Positions 8,471 to 18,832 of a stretch of DNA of 64,000 nucleotides are shown here, piece by piece (position 1 is the first letter of the stretch; every line of letters starts with the position of its first letter). Origin of the DNA: Thermovenabulum sp049723235 (lineage in GTDB: Bacteria; Bacillota; Thermosediminibacteria; Thermosediminibacterales; Thermosediminibacteraceae); assembly GCF_049723235.1 (NCBI RefSeq), contig NZ_JBNARB010000011.1, positions 4,669-68,668 of the forward strand, written 5' to 3'. A program made the translations under genes and the position numbers. Under the pieces are notes generated by a model. That model saw only the letters and a list, made by a program, of their open reading frames with translations, ran no database searches and was not told the DNA's origin.

Positions 8471-9865
8471 GTGAAAGTTTTAGATTTATTAGAAGTAGTT
8501 AATGCGGTTAAAGGTAATATTTTTAAAAATTATAAAAGAACGATTACCGGCGTTTCAATAGATAGCAGAACGATAAACAAAGGAGATTTATTTATACCGA
8601 TTAGAGGAGAAAACCATGATGGTCATGATTTTATAAAAGAGGCATTTGATAAAGGTGCGGCAGCAAGTTTATGCGAAGAAGAATCAAGGGATAAAGTTAA
8701 AGATCTTGCCGAAAAAGAATTTCCAATTGTATTAGTAAAAGACAGTAAAATTGCTCTTCTTGATTTGGCAGGTTACTATCGAAAGCAATTTCCAGTACCT
8801 TTTATAGCCATCACTGGAAGTGTGGGCAAAACTACTACAAAGGAACTTACCGCTTCTATTTTATCCACAAAATACAAAGTAATAAAAAATGAAGGAAATT
8901 TTAATAATGAGATTGGGCTTCCTCTAACCTTATTTAATCTGGAAGCCCACCATGATTTTGGTGTTTTGGAGATGGGGATGAGCGGTTTAGGAGAAATCCG
9001 AAGGATGTCATCTATTGTGGAACCAGAAATAGCGATTATTACCAACATTGGAGTGTCACATATAGAAAAATTAGGGTCAAAGGAAAACATAGCTAAAGCA
9101 AAGCTGGAAGTTGTAGAATTTTTAAAAGATGACGGGGTATTGATATTAAATGCAGATAGCCCGGAATTATATGCTAAAAAAGGTCATATTCCTAAAAAAG
9201 TAATTTATTTTGGTGTGGAAAAAGGAGAAGTGAAAGGGAAAAACCCTCGTTTCTTGGAAGACGGGGGAATGGAATTTGAAATAGAAGGCATTTTTGGAAA
9301 TCATTTATTTAAAATACCTCTTTTAGGATTGCACAATGTGTATAATGCCATTGCTGCCATCACTGCAGGTTTTATAATCGGGCTGGAGGCAGAAAGGATT
9401 CAGGAAGGGCTTTCAAGGGTTTCAAGCACAAAGAGACGATTGGAATTTAAAAAGACGAATACGGGGAAAGTTATCATCGATGACTGCTATAATGCCAGCC
9501 CTGATTCAATGAAAGCTGCCTTAGAAGTACTTGAAAAAGTAGGAACGCGTAAAACTAAAGCAGCCGTTTTAGGAGATATGCTGGAACTGGGGGATATTTC
9601 GACAGATGCCCATTTAGAAGTAGGAGCCTTTGTAGCAGCGAAGGTGGATAAACTTATTGCTGTAGGGGAAAGAGCAAAGAATATTGCGGAGGGAGCTATA
9701 AAAAATGGATTATCCCGGGAGAAAGTATATTACTTTAACAATAAAAAAGATATTGAAGAAGAAAAAATTCTCGATTTGTTAAAGGATATAGATATCATTC
9801 TGGTAAAGGCGTCCAGAGCGATGAAATTCGAAGACATAGTAAATATGCTAATCAGGAGGTTTTAA
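8471..9865 (+). CDS. murF: UDP-N-acetylmuramoyl-tripeptide--D-alanyl-D-alanine ligase
   Basis: MurF ligates D-Ala-D-Ala to the UDP-MurNAc-tripeptide, completing the pentapeptide. The 464-residue protein has the P-loop ITGSVGKTTTKE, the EMGMSGLGEI block and the Mur ligase C-terminal segment IIDDCYNASPDSMKAALE. The GTG start is one base after the murE stop codon, so the two genes are tightly, probably translationally, coupled. Confidence 0.97.
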   Translation: MKVLDLLEVVNAVKGNIFKNYKRTITGVSIDSRTINKGDLFIPIRGENHDGHDFIKEAFDKGAAASLCEEESRDKVKDLAEKEFPIVLVKDSKIALLDLAGYYRKQFPVPFIAITGSVGKTTTKELTASILSTKYKVIKNEGNFNNEIGLPLTLFNLEAHHDFGVLEMGMSGLGEIRRMSSIVEPEIAIITNIGVSHIEKLGSKENIAKAKLEVVEFLKDDGVLILNADSPELYAKKGHIPKKVIYFGVEKGEVKGKNPRFLEDGGMEFEIEGIFGNHLFKIPLLGLHNVYNAIAAITAGFIIGLEAERIQEGLSRVSSTKRRLEFKKTNTGKVIIDDCYNASPDSMKAALEVLEKVGTRKTKAAVLGDMLELGDISTDAHLEVGAFVAAKVDKLIAVGERAKNIAEGAIKNGLSREKVYYFNNKKDIEEEKILDLLKDIDIILVKASRAMKFEDIVNMLIRRF

Positions 9866-9866
9866 A

Positions 9867-10829
9867 ATGATCTACCTTTTTTTTGCTGCAGCTACAGCCT
9901 TTACAATTGTTGCAGTTGCCGGTAATTTTGTAATCCCCGCGCTTACTTATCTGAAATTCGGGCAAACGGTAAGGCAGGATGGACCCAAAAGACATTTAAA
10001 AAAAATGGGAACTCCGACAATGGGAGGAATAATGATAATCCCGGCAATAATAATTGCAACGATTATTTTTTCAGGAATAAATAAAAATTCTTTGCTTGCG
10101 GTAATAGCTGCTGCTGGCTTTGGATTAATAGGATTTTTGGATGATTATATCAAGGTAGTAAAAAAAAGATCTTTGGGATTGAGAGCCAGCCAAAAAATTT
10201 TGATGCAATTGCTACTTTCAGTAATAATCACCCTTTATGCATATTATATATTTCCGGGTGATTCCAGGGTTTTATTCCCTTTTTTAAATAAACCGGTAGA
10301 TTTGGGATTATTCTACATACCCTTTAATTTATTTATTGTTTTGGGAGTTGTCAACAGTGTAAATTTAACCGACGGTTTGGACGGTCTCGTTTCCGGCATT
10401 ATGTTAATTATAAGCTTTTTTTACACTTTAATAGGACTGTATTTCGGTTCCCATGAGATATCATTTTATTCAGCTTCAATTAGCGGGGCGGCCCTGGGCT
10501 TTTTACTCTATAATCATTACCCTGCAAAGGTATTTATGGGAGATACGGGTTCTTTGGGGTTTGGAGGAGCTTTAGCCTTTTTAGCAATTTCAACAAAAAC
10601 GCAGTTTTATCTTTTGTTTTTTGGTTTTATACTGGTAATGGAAACCCTTTCGGTAATTATTCAGGTCCTTTACTTCAGGGCAACGGGGAAGAGAATATTC
10701 AAAATGGCTCCTCTTCATCACCATTTTGAATTGTGCGGACTGAGTGAAATAAAAGTAGTTTTGTTTTTTTGGGCCATTGCATTACTGTCCTGTTCAATTG
10801 GGTATTATATATTTAACCTGTCGTTTTAA
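9867..10829 (+). CDS. mraY: Phospho-N-acetylmuramoyl-pentapeptide-transferase
   Basis: MraY transfers phospho-MurNAc-pentapeptide to undecaprenyl phosphate, making lipid I. The protein (320 residues) is a polytopic membrane enzyme with about ten hydrophobic helices. Conserved blocks include TPTMGG, GFLDDYIK (Asp-Asp motif), NSVNLTDGLDGLV, FMGDTGSLG and the PLHHHFEL loop. AGGAGG lies 7 nt before the ATG, inside the end of murF. Confidence 0.97.
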   Translation: MIYLFFAAATAFTIVAVAGNFVIPALTYLKFGQTVRQDGPKRHLKKMGTPTMGGIMIIPAIIIATIIFSGINKNSLLAVIAAAGFGLIGFLDDYIKVVKKRSLGLRASQKILMQLLLSVIITLYAYYIFPGDSRVLFPFLNKPVDLGLFYIPFNLFIVLGVVNSVNLTDGLDGLVSGIMLIISFFYTLIGLYFGSHEISFYSASISGAALGFLLYNHYPAKVFMGDTGSLGFGGALAFLAISTKTQFYLLFFGFILVMETLSVIIQVLYFRATGKRIFKMAPLHHHFELCGLSEIKVVLFFWAIALLSCSIGYYIFNLSF

Positions 10830-10849
10830 AAATTTTGGGGGGACTATTT

Positions 10850-12214
10850 ATGGATGTAAAGGATAAGAAGGTTCTGGTAGTAGGATTAGCCAGGAGCGGT
10901 ACGGCAGCCTGTGAAGAATTATTAAAAATGGGGGCAAAAGTAACTGCAACGGACATAAAAAAAGAAGAAGAACTGAAAGAAGTTATTAAAAAATTTGAAG
11001 GTAAAGAAATAAAATTTATCCTTGGGCATCATCCGTTGAGCCTTTTAGATGATGTGGATTTTATCGTGGCAAGCCCCGGAGTTCCGCTGGATATTGAACT
11101 TTTTCAAAAGGCGAGGGGGAAAAACATACCCGTAATAAGTGAACTGGAACTGGGATATATGTTTAACAAAGCGCCTATTATTGCGGTAACCGGAACAAAT
11201 GGTAAGACTACAACTACCACGTTAATAGGAGAAATACTAAAAAATGATGGCAAAAATATTTCTGTAGCAGGCAACATTGGAATACCTTTTATTCAGGAAG
11301 CGGATAAAAAAGGGATTAAAGATTTCCTTGTCCTGGAAGTTAGCAGTTTTCAACTGGAAAATATTATAAGCTTTAGACCTCATATTGCAGTGATTTTAAA
11401 TATTACAGAAGATCACTTAAATTACCATAAAACCTTTGACAACTACATAAGGGCAAAAGCAAGAATCTTTGAGAATCAAACCGAAGAAGATTATTTAGTA
11501 TTAAATTATGATGATCCAATTGTATTTTCATTATCCAAATATGCTAAAAGCAAGATTATTTATTTTAGCAGAAAAGAAGAATTAAGTCAGGGAGTTTTTG
11601 TGAAAAATGGAGTTATTGTTATAAAGGAAAACCAGGAAATTTTACCCATTTTAAAGGCAAAAGAAGTAGGGATAAAAGGCTCTCATAATTTAGAAAACGC
11701 TTTGGCGTCAGTAGCGGCATGCTGGGCGGCAAGAACAAATCTTAATACAATGGCTGAATCTTTAAGAGATTTCAAAGGAGTAGAACATCGTTTGGAGTAC
11801 GTCGACACCATAGACGGGGTAAAATTCATTAATGATTCAAAGGGGACGAATCCGGATGCTGCGTTAAAAGCTTTAGAGGCCATTGAAGATCCCATTATTC
11901 TTATTGCAGGAGGATACGACAAAAATGCTGATTTTAAACCCTTTGTTAAAGCTTTTTCGGGGAAAGTAAAAAAAGCAATATTGATTGGTCAGACGGCGGA
12001 TAAAATAGAAAAGGCCGCCAGGGAGGAAGGGTTTTACCAAATTGAAAAGGCATCTACTTTAAAAGAAGCTGTGGAGATGGCTAAAAATTCAGCATCTCCC
12101 GGGGATACGGTATTGCTATCTCCTGCATGCGCCAGCTGGGATATGTTCTTAAATTTTGAAGAGAGGGGAAAGGTTTTTAAGGAAGCGGTTTATTCTTTAA
12201 GAGAAAGGGTATAA
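10850..12214 (+). CDS. murD: UDP-N-acetylmuramoylalanine--D-glutamate ligase
   Basis: MurD adds D-glutamate to UDP-MurNAc-L-alanine. The 454-residue protein starts with a Rossmann segment (VLVVGLARSGTAA). It carries the P-loop VTGTNGKTTTTTL, the EVSSFQLE block and the C-terminal LLSPACASWDMF motif typical of MurD. ATG 10850 follows GGGGGGAC by 7 nt. A TTG at 10835 is in frame but lies upstream of that ribosome site and is rejected. Confidence 0.97.
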   Translation: MDVKDKKVLVVGLARSGTAACEELLKMGAKVTATDIKKEEELKEVIKKFEGKEIKFILGHHPLSLLDDVDFIVASPGVPLDIELFQKARGKNIPVISELELGYMFNKAPIIAVTGTNGKTTTTTLIGEILKNDGKNISVAGNIGIPFIQEADKKGIKDFLVLEVSSFQLENIISFRPHIAVILNITEDHLNYHKTFDNYIRAKARIFENQTEEDYLVLNYDDPIVFSLSKYAKSKIIYFSRKEELSQGVFVKNGVIVIKENQEILPILKAKEVGIKGSHNLENALASVAACWAARTNLNTMAESLRDFKGVEHRLEYVDTIDGVKFINDSKGTNPDAALKALEAIEDPIILIAGGYDKNADFKPFVKAFSGKVKKAILIGQTADKIEKAAREEGFYQIEKASTLKEAVEMAKNSASPGDTVLLSPACASWDMFLNFEERGKVFKEAVYSLRERV

Positions 12215-12226
12215 GGAGGTATAGAT

Positions 12227-13324
12227 ATGAAATACAAAAGGCCTCCTGATTTTACTTTTTTAATGTGCGTACTTATCCTTCTGTGTTTTGGAATAGTAAT
12301 GGTATTTAGTTCCAGCAGTGCCTGGGCTTATTATCAATACAAAGATAGCTTATATTTCTTAAAGAAGCAATTACTCTGGTCTTTATTCGGTGTAATAGCA
12401 ATGGTGTATTTTTTAAATTTTGATTACAGGAAAATCAAAAAGATAGCATTTCCTCTACTTTTGTTAAATTACCTTTTGCTGATTTTAGTTTTGATTCCGG
12501 GTATTGGAGTTAAAATTAATGAAGCCAGAAGGTGGATCGGTGTGGGCTTTTTTTCTATACAGCCCTCCGAAGTAGCCAAACTGGCATTGATTATATATTT
12601 TTCCAGTTATTTAGAAAAACGGATGGACACTATTGAAAACTTTTTTAAAGGTGTTTTGCCTGTTTTAATCATTATGGCTACTACTTGTGCGCTGGTGCTT
12701 ATCGAACCCCACCTCTCAGCGACCGTAGTAATTGCAGTATTAACCATGATGCTTCTATTTGTAGCCGGAATGAGGTTTACCCATATATTATCTTTAATGG
12801 TAATAGGAGCAGCGGTTGCAATAAAGCTGGCATACGGCAAAGAGTACAGGGTAAGAAGGTTAACATCATTTTTAAATCCATGGGAAGATGTCAGGGGAAA
12901 GGGATATCATATAGTCCAATCATTGTTTGCTTTAAGTTCGGGAGGACTTTTAGGCGTAGGTTTAGGCCACAGTAGACAAAAATTTTTCTATTTACCCGAG
13001 CCCCAAACGGACTTCATTTTTGCTATAATAGGAGAAGAACTGGGTTTCATAGGTGCTGTATTTGTAATAATAGTTTTCGCAATTTTAATCTGGAGAGGTT
13101 TTAAAATAGCCATAAACTCTCCTGATGCCTTTGGGAAATTTCTTGCTACCGGTATAATATGCCAGATAGCTATTCAATTTTTGATTCATGTAGCTGTTGT
13201 AACAGCATCTTTACCCGTTACGGGTATGCCGTTACCTTTTATAAGTTACGGTGGCTCTTCCTTAGTAATGACCCTTATTGAAGCGGGGATAATATTAAAT
13301 ATTTCAAGATTTACGGAGGCTTAA
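12227..13324 (+). CDS. SEDS family peptidoglycan polymerase (FtsW/SpoVE)
   Basis: This 365-residue protein has about ten transmembrane helices and is a SEDS-family lipid II polymerase. Family landmarks are VMVFSSSSAWAYY near the N-terminus, EARRWIG, the IEPHLSATVV segment and the C-terminal TGMPLPFISYGGSSL. Its place between murD and murG is that of both ftsW and B. subtilis spoVE. It would pair with the class B PBP at 4921-6987. Sequence alone does not separate the division role from the spore cortex role. Confidence 0.94.
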   Translation: MKYKRPPDFTFLMCVLILLCFGIVMVFSSSSAWAYYQYKDSLYFLKKQLLWSLFGVIAMVYFLNFDYRKIKKIAFPLLLLNYLLLILVLIPGIGVKINEARRWIGVGFFSIQPSEVAKLALIIYFSSYLEKRMDTIENFFKGVLPVLIIMATTCALVLIEPHLSATVVIAVLTMMLLFVAGMRFTHILSLMVIGAAVAIKLAYGKEYRVRRLTSFLNPWEDVRGKGYHIVQSLFALSSGGLLGVGLGHSRQKFFYLPEPQTDFIFAIIGEELGFIGAVFVIIVFAILIWRGFKIAINSPDAFGKFLATGIICQIAIQFLIHVAVVTASLPVTGMPLPFISYGGSSLVMTLIEAGIILNISRFTEA

Positions 13325-13329
13325 ACACA

Positions 13330-14448
13330 ATGAGAAAAAAGGTTCTCTTTGCGGGAGGCGGAACGGGAGGACATATATATCCTTCAATAGCTATTGCAAA
13401 AGGGCTTATGAGCAAATTGGAAGATATCGAAGCGGTTTTTGTAGGTACCGAAAGAGGAATGGAAAAAGAACTCGTACCTATGGCTGGTTTTAGATTGGAA
13501 AAAATAAGGGTAAAAGGATTTAAAAGAAGGATTTCTATAGATACTCTTGTTACATTAAAAGAAATGGTTTTAGGAGGTTTTGATGCCATAAGGATTTTGA
13601 GAAGGGAAAAGCCTGATCTGGTAATAGGTACGGGCGGTTATGTTGCCGGACCCGTTGTTTTTTTTGCTGCCCTTATGGGAATACCCACTTTGATTCATGA
13701 ACAAAATGTAAAACCCGGTATAACTAATAGGATACTCGGTAAGTTTGTGGACAAGATAGCTATCAGTTTTGCTGAGTCGGTAAAATACTTTCCATCGGGG
13801 AAATGCGTTTTAACAGGTAATCCCGTGAGACCGGAGATAATTTATGCGGATAAGAGAACTGCTTCGGAAATTTTGAATATAAACAGCAATATTCCGTTAG
13901 TACTCTCTTTTGGTGGAAGTCAGGGTGCAAAAAAAATAAATGAAGCAATAATGGACCTGATAGTAAAAATAAAGGATAAAATAGAGTTTCAATTACTTCA
14001 CATTACGGGGAAAAATAATTACGATGTATTTCTAAAAGAGTTGGAAATAAGAGGAATAAATTGGGATAGGTTTGGACACATTAAAATAAAACCCTATCTT
14101 TATAATATGCAAGATGCTTTGGCCTGCGCAGATTTGGTGGTTTCCAGAGCGGGAGCTATAACAATTTCGGAAATAACGGTGTGTGGAAAGCCCTCAATCC
14201 TTATACCCTTACCTTCTGCTGCGGATAACCACCAGGATTTCAATGCAAGGTATTTAGAAAAAAACAATGCTGCATTGGTAATTGAAGAAAGGTTTTTGAA
14301 TGGTGAAATTTTATACAGGTATATAAAGGAAATTCTTGGCGATAAAAATAGATATAAAAAAATGGCACAGGCCAGTAAAGAACTGGGAAAGCCGGATGCA
14401 TTAAATAAAATTGTGGAGATTGCGATAGGACTTCTCTACAAAAAATAA
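13330..14448 (+). CDS. murG: UDP-N-acetylglucosamine--N-acetylmuramyl-(pentapeptide) pyrophosphoryl-undecaprenol N-acetylglucosamine transferase
   Basis: MurG converts lipid I to lipid II at the inner face of the membrane. The 372-residue GT-B fold shows the N-terminal glycine-rich loop GGGTGGHIYP near residue 9, HEQNVKPGITNR, the second G-loop FGGSQGAKKIN and the donor-binding stretch VVSRAGAITISE. It starts 5 nt after the SEDS gene. The 126-nt gap that follows contains a perfect TATAAT at 14520-14525 without a recognisable -35. Confidence 0.97.
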   Translation: MRKKVLFAGGGTGGHIYPSIAIAKGLMSKLEDIEAVFVGTERGMEKELVPMAGFRLEKIRVKGFKRRISIDTLVTLKEMVLGGFDAIRILRREKPDLVIGTGGYVAGPVVFFAALMGIPTLIHEQNVKPGITNRILGKFVDKIAISFAESVKYFPSGKCVLTGNPVRPEIIYADKRTASEILNINSNIPLVLSFGGSQGAKKINEAIMDLIVKIKDKIEFQLLHITGKNNYDVFLKELEIRGINWDRFGHIKIKPYLYNMQDALACADLVVSRAGAITISEITVCGKPSILIPLPSAADNHQDFNARYLEKNNAALVIEERFLNGEILYRYIKEILGDKNRYKKMAQASKELGKPDALNKIVEIAIGLLYKK

Positions 14449-14574
14449 GTAAATTTTCCCATACAGAGTTATGGCATTTTGTGTTAGTATATGTAACATG
14501 GAGCAATTTGAAGGCATATTATAATAAATATAGAATTTTTAATGCTTTACATTGAGTTTCGGAAGGAGAGAAGG

Positions 14575-15963
14575 GTGTTGATCGGCAATTTTAGACATAT
14601 TCATTTCATAGGAATCGGTGGTTCCGGTATGAGCGCAATAGCTAAAATTCTTTTGGAGATGGGTTACGAGGTCTCGGGTTCGGATATTAAATATTCGGAA
14701 ATACTGAATAAACTTCAAAATCAGGGGGCAAAGGTGTTTATAGGGCATGACTCACAAAATGTAAAAGGGGCAGATCTCGTAGTAGTGTCATCTGCAATCC
14801 CCCAAAGCAATCCTGAATACATGGAAGCACAAAAGCAAAATATAACAATACTTCACAGAGCAGACATTTTAAGCTTATTAATGAAACAAAAAAAAGGAAT
14901 AGCTATCTCTGGAGCTCATGGAAAAACAACTACTACTTCCATGATTTCTTTAATTTTAGAAAAAAATGGGTATCAACCCACCGTGCTCATTGGGGGAGAA
15001 TTAAATGACATAGGTGGGAATGCAATCTTAGGAAAAGGGGAATTTCTGGTGGCTGAAGCAGACGAGAGCGATGGTTCATTTTTAAAATTAAGGCCTTATG
15101 TGGCAGTTGTTACAAATATCGAAAATGACCATTTAGATTATTACAAAAATATGGAAAATATGAAGAAGGCATTTATAAATTTTATTGAGAACGTCAAAGA
15201 AGATGGTTTTGCTTTTTTATGCGTGGATAATGACAACGTAAGGGATATATTACCCGGCATAAAAAAGAAAATATTCACATATGGAATGAAGTACAATGCC
15301 GATTATATGCCCAAGGACATTGTATTAAAGGGGATTTCTTCAATTTTTGGTGTATATTATAAGGGAAAATATTTAGGAGATATTGAACTTAATGTTCCGG
15401 GAATTCATAATGTATATAATGCCACAGCAGCTGTGGGGGTAGGGCACCAGCTGGGAATAAATATTAAAGATATAGCTTCAGCTCTAAAAACTTTTAAAGG
15501 AGCTCAAAGAAGATTTCAAAGCATCGGTGAAGTTAACGGTATAAAAATTTTTGATGATTATGCTCATCATCCCACTGAAATTAAGGTGGTATTAAAAACG
15601 GCGAGACTTTTAAATCCAAGAAGGATATATGCTGTTTTTCAACCTCACAGGTATACGAGAACCAAATTATTGGCAGATGAATTTGGAACCGCTTTTTTTG
15701 ATGCTGATGAGGTGATTGTCACCAAACTTTACAGTGCGGGAGAAGAACCAATTCCTATGGTGTCATCACACCTAATTGTGGATGCCTTAAAAAAGAATAA
15801 TGTAAATGTAAAGTATATTGAAGAAAAAGAAGATGTGATTGATTTTCTTATAAACAAATTGGTTCCCGGTGATTTAGTAATTACAATTGGTGCAGGAGAT
15901 ATAAACAAAGTTTCCTATGAACTATTAAAATCCCTTGAACTAGCTATGCGTGATGTGGGATAA
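14575..15963 (+). CDS. murC: UDP-N-acetylmuramate--L-alanine ligase
   Basis: MurC attaches the first amino acid, L-alanine, to UDP-MurNAc. The 462-residue protein opens with IHFIGIGGSGMSAIA, then the P-loop GAHGKTTTTSM, the EADESDGSF block and the C-terminal DDYAHHPTEI and QPHRYTRT motifs. GTG 14575 follows GGAAGGAG by 6 nt and TTG 14578 by 9 nt. Either gives the usual MurC N-terminus, whereas ATG 14542 lies upstream of the ribosome site. Confidence 0.96.
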   Translation: MLIGNFRHIHFIGIGGSGMSAIAKILLEMGYEVSGSDIKYSEILNKLQNQGAKVFIGHDSQNVKGADLVVVSSAIPQSNPEYMEAQKQNITILHRADILSLLMKQKKGIAISGAHGKTTTTSMISLILEKNGYQPTVLIGGELNDIGGNAILGKGEFLVAEADESDGSFLKLRPYVAVVTNIENDHLDYYKNMENMKKAFINFIENVKEDGFAFLCVDNDNVRDILPGIKKKIFTYGMKYNADYMPKDIVLKGISSIFGVYYKGKYLGDIELNVPGIHNVYNATAAVGVGHQLGINIKDIASALKTFKGAQRRFQSIGEVNGIKIFDDYAHHPTEIKVVLKTARLLNPRRIYAVFQPHRYTRTKLLADEFGTAFFDADEVIVTKLYSAGEEPIPMVSSHLIVDALKKNNVNVKYIEEKEDVIDFLINKLVPGDLVITIGAGDINKVSYELLKSLELAMRDVG

Positions 15964-15997
15964 AATTTAATTCCGCTAAAATGCGGAGGTGAAAATA

Positions 15998-17260
15998 GTG
16001 GGGGCATTTCTTATAAACGGGGGCAATAGATTGGAGGGCAAATTAAAAGTTCAGGGTTCAAAGAATGCCAGCTTACCAATACTTGCCGCTACAATATTGA
16101 ACTCCAATAAAAATGTAATAAAAAATATGCCGGATATCATAGATATTTCGGTAATGATGAGTATTTTAAGAATACTTGGTGCAAAAGTTTTAAGAATAGA
16201 TGATGGAGTTATGGTGGACACTTCAAATGTAGACAAATGGGAAGTTCCGGAAATTCTTATGAGGAAAATGCGTTCTTCCATAATATTGATGGGTCCCTTA
16301 CTTGCTAAATTTGGGAGGGTGAGAGTGTCATACCCGGGAGGATGTGAAATAGGGCCAAGGCCTATAGATCTTCATCTTAAAGGCCTTGCTGCCCTGGGGG
16401 TAGAAATTAAAGAAGGTTACGGTTTTATTACTGCTGAAGCAGGAAAATTAAAAGGAAACGATATTCACCTTGATTTTCCAAGCGTTGGAGCAACGGAAAA
16501 TTTAATGATAGCAGCGGCCCTGGCCGAGGGTAGGACGATAATAAGGAATGCTGCAAAAGAACCGGAAATAATTGATTTACAGAATTTTCTGAATAGAATG
16601 GGTTGCCAGATAAGAGGAGCAGGAACGGATACCATAAAGATTACAGGCTGCAAAATAGAAGATTTAAAGCCTGTTGATGAATATAGTGTTATACCGGACA
16701 GGATTGCGGCGGGTACTTATCTTATAGCCTGTGCAGCGACCAAGGGGCACGTAATATTAGAAAATGTAATTAGTGAACATATAGAACCCCTTCTGGCAAA
16801 AATGAGAGAGATGGGATGCAATATAAATTCTTATAATGATAGAATTGAATTGTCGGCAGAAAGACCTCTGAAGGCTTTGGAGAATTTAAGGACACTTCCT
16901 TATCCTGGATTTCCCACTGATTTACAGGCTCCAATGATGTCTCTTTTATCAATTGCAGAAGGTACCTCAGTGATTATTGAAACGATATTTGAAAATAGAT
17001 TTAAACATGCAGAAGAACTCAGGAGAATGGGTGCCAATATAAAAATAAACGGGAATACGGCAATAATTACAGGTGTAAAAAAACTTACGGGAGCCGTGGT
17101 GGAAGCAAAAGATTTAAGGGCAGGGGCAGCTTTAGTGATTGCAGGATTGTGTGCCGAAGGTACTACGGTGGTAGAAGGGGTTAGTCATATTGAAAGGGGT
17201 TACGAAAACTTTGATAGAAACCTGCAAAACCTGGGAGCAAGGATTACCAGAATAGATTAA
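15998..17260 (+). CDS. murA: UDP-N-acetylglucosamine 1-carboxyvinyltransferase
   Basis: MurA transfers enolpyruvate from PEP to UDP-GlcNAc, the committed step of peptidoglycan synthesis. The 420-residue protein has the N-terminal KVQGSKNASLPIL segment and the active-site loop GGCEIGPRPIDLHL. That loop keeps the catalytic Cys which fosfomycin alkylates, so resistance by Cys-to-Asp replacement is not indicated. GTG 15998 is 6 nt after CGGAGGTG. GTG 15989 overlaps that site and is rejected. Confidence 0.96.
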   Translation: MGAFLINGGNRLEGKLKVQGSKNASLPILAATILNSNKNVIKNMPDIIDISVMMSILRILGAKVLRIDDGVMVDTSNVDKWEVPEILMRKMRSSIILMGPLLAKFGRVRVSYPGGCEIGPRPIDLHLKGLAALGVEIKEGYGFITAEAGKLKGNDIHLDFPSVGATENLMIAAALAEGRTIIRNAAKEPEIIDLQNFLNRMGCQIRGAGTDTIKITGCKIEDLKPVDEYSVIPDRIAAGTYLIACAATKGHVILENVISEHIEPLLAKMREMGCNINSYNDRIELSAERPLKALENLRTLPYPGFPTDLQAPMMSLLSIAEGTSVIIETIFENRFKHAEELRRMGANIKINGNTAIITGVKKLTGAVVEAKDLRAGAALVIAGLCAEGTTVVEGVSHIERGYENFDRNLQNLGARITRID

Positions 17261-17301
17261 ATTGCCCCTTTTTTGTAAAAGGAGGAAGGACAAGTTATTT
17301 T

Positions 17302-18060
17302 ATGGGGTACAATGATTTTAACAAAGGTAAAAAAAAGAAGGGTAACCTGAAAAATCTATTGAGAATAATAGCCTTTTTTTGTATAATTACATTAATTTAC
17401 TGGGTTTCGAATTTGTATTTAAAAATAGAAAGTATTGAAATTACAGGAAATCAAAATATTAAAACCGAAATTATTGAAGAAAAATTATCCTACCTGAAAG
17501 AGAAAAACCTTTTAACTATTAGACCAAGAATTATCGAAAAAAGTTTATTAGATTCCCTTCCCTTAGAAGAGGCAAAGATATCAGTTAAATTTCCAAATAC
17601 TGTTTTGGTAAAAATCAAAGAAAGAAATATTACAGCGGCGTTACCTTTCAATTCTGATTTTCTTCTTTTAGATGTTATGGGAAATGTTATTAAGATCGAT
17701 TCGGATATAAAAAACTATTCGGTGCCTATCATAACAGGAATTACGGTAAAACAGGCTGAAATAGGAAGAATACCGATATTCCAGGAGGAAGAGGGAGTAT
17801 TTTCAAGTACTTTTGAAGTTTTAAAAGGAATTTTACCAATCCTGAATCAAATTGTAGAAATTCATGCCGAAAAAGCCGATGAAGGCACGAATTTTTTTAT
17901 TTATACTGTAGATGGAATAAGAATTTGTTTTAATCAAAACAGGTTAAAGCAAAATAATTTAAGAAACTTGCCGAATATTTTAGAGGATATAAGAAAAAAC
18001 AGCAGGGGTAGGGGAGAAATAGACCTGAATCAAGATATTCCCGTTTTTAGACCCTATTAA
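17302..18060 (+). CDS. Cell division protein FtsQ/DivIB
   Basis: This is a 252-residue bitopic protein. It has a lysine-rich cytoplasmic tail, a transmembrane helix at about 20-42, a POTRA domain starting at IESIEITGNQNIKTEII near residue 47, and a beta domain. FtsQ/DivIB recruits FtsL and DivIC to the septum. The dcw position after murA supports the call. A purine-rich AAAGGAGGAAGGA ends 11 nt before the ATG. Confidence 0.9.
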   Translation: MGYNDFNKGKKKKGNLKNLLRIIAFFCIITLIYWVSNLYLKIESIEITGNQNIKTEIIEEKLSYLKEKNLLTIRPRIIEKSLLDSLPLEEAKISVKFPNTVLVKIKERNITAALPFNSDFLLLDVMGNVIKIDSDIKNYSVPIITGITVKQAEIGRIPIFQEEEGVFSSTFEVLKGILPILNQIVEIHAEKADEGTNFFIYTVDGIRICFNQNRLKQNNLRNLPNILEDIRKNSRGRGEIDLNQDIPVFRPY

Positions 18061-18103
18061 TTTCTATTAATTTCTTTTTTAGAACTAAGGAGGAAAAGTT
18101 TAA

Positions 18104-18832
18104 ATGCGAGAAAAGTTAAGAGCAAATATTATGATTGCAATTATATGTTTTATATTGGGTTTTATGCTCGTTACACAATTTAGAAGCACTGAAAAAAGCG
18201 GTAGCGCCATTACCTCGCTACAAAGGGTTCAGGAACTTACGGCACAACTGAAGAGTTTAATGGATGAGAAAGAAAAACTTCAGGGAGAAGTGAAGGAGCT
18301 TAGAAATAGACTCACCGAATATGAAAATTCAGCATCAAAGATCAGCGGTGTTACGGAAGCAATGAAAAAAGAACTTTTAAGGGCGAGGATGGTGGCGGGT
18401 CTGGTAGAGGGCTATGGACCGGGTATTACGATCACCTTAGATGATAGTAATGTTCCCAGACAACCCGGAGAAGACCCCAATTTATTCTTAATCCACGATG
18501 AAGATATATTAAAGGTTGTAAATGAGTTGTTCGCTGCAGGGGCAGAAGCGGTATCGGTTAATGGGCAGAGGATAATTGCCACTACTGAAATAAGGTGTGT
18601 TGGGCCAACAATTATTATTAATTCCATCAGGATGGCTCCGCCTTTCACTATTGATGCGATTGGGGATCCTGAATATCTCGAGAGTTCGATGAAAATGAGA
18701 GGTGGTATTATAGAATCCCTCCAGGTTTTTGGAATACAGGTCAGCATCAAGAAACAGGAAAAAATTTACATGCCTGCATATACAGGGCCAATCCAATTTA
18801 AATATTTTGTTCCGGAGAAAGCGGGTGAATAA
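18104..18832 (+). CDS. DUF881 family membrane protein (YlxW/YlxX-like)
   Basis: The 242-residue protein has an N-terminal transmembrane helix at about 9-25. A coiled coil of about 50 residues follows (LTAQLKSLMDEKEKLQGEV and on), then a conserved extracytoplasmic DUF881 domain with VEGYGPGITITLDD and GAEAVSVNGQRI. Bacillus has one or two such genes between divIB and sbp. The exact function is not established, and a structural role near the divisome or in sporulation is an inference from context. Confidence 0.9.
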   Translation: MREKLRANIMIAIICFILGFMLVTQFRSTEKSGSAITSLQRVQELTAQLKSLMDEKEKLQGEVKELRNRLTEYENSASKISGVTEAMKKELLRARMVAGLVEGYGPGITITLDDSNVPRQPGEDPNLFLIHDEDILKVVNELFAAGAEAVSVNGQRIIATTEIRCVGPTIIINSIRMAPPFTIDAIGDPEYLESSMKMRGGIIESLQVFGIQVSIKKQEKIYMPAYTGPIQFKYFVPEKAGE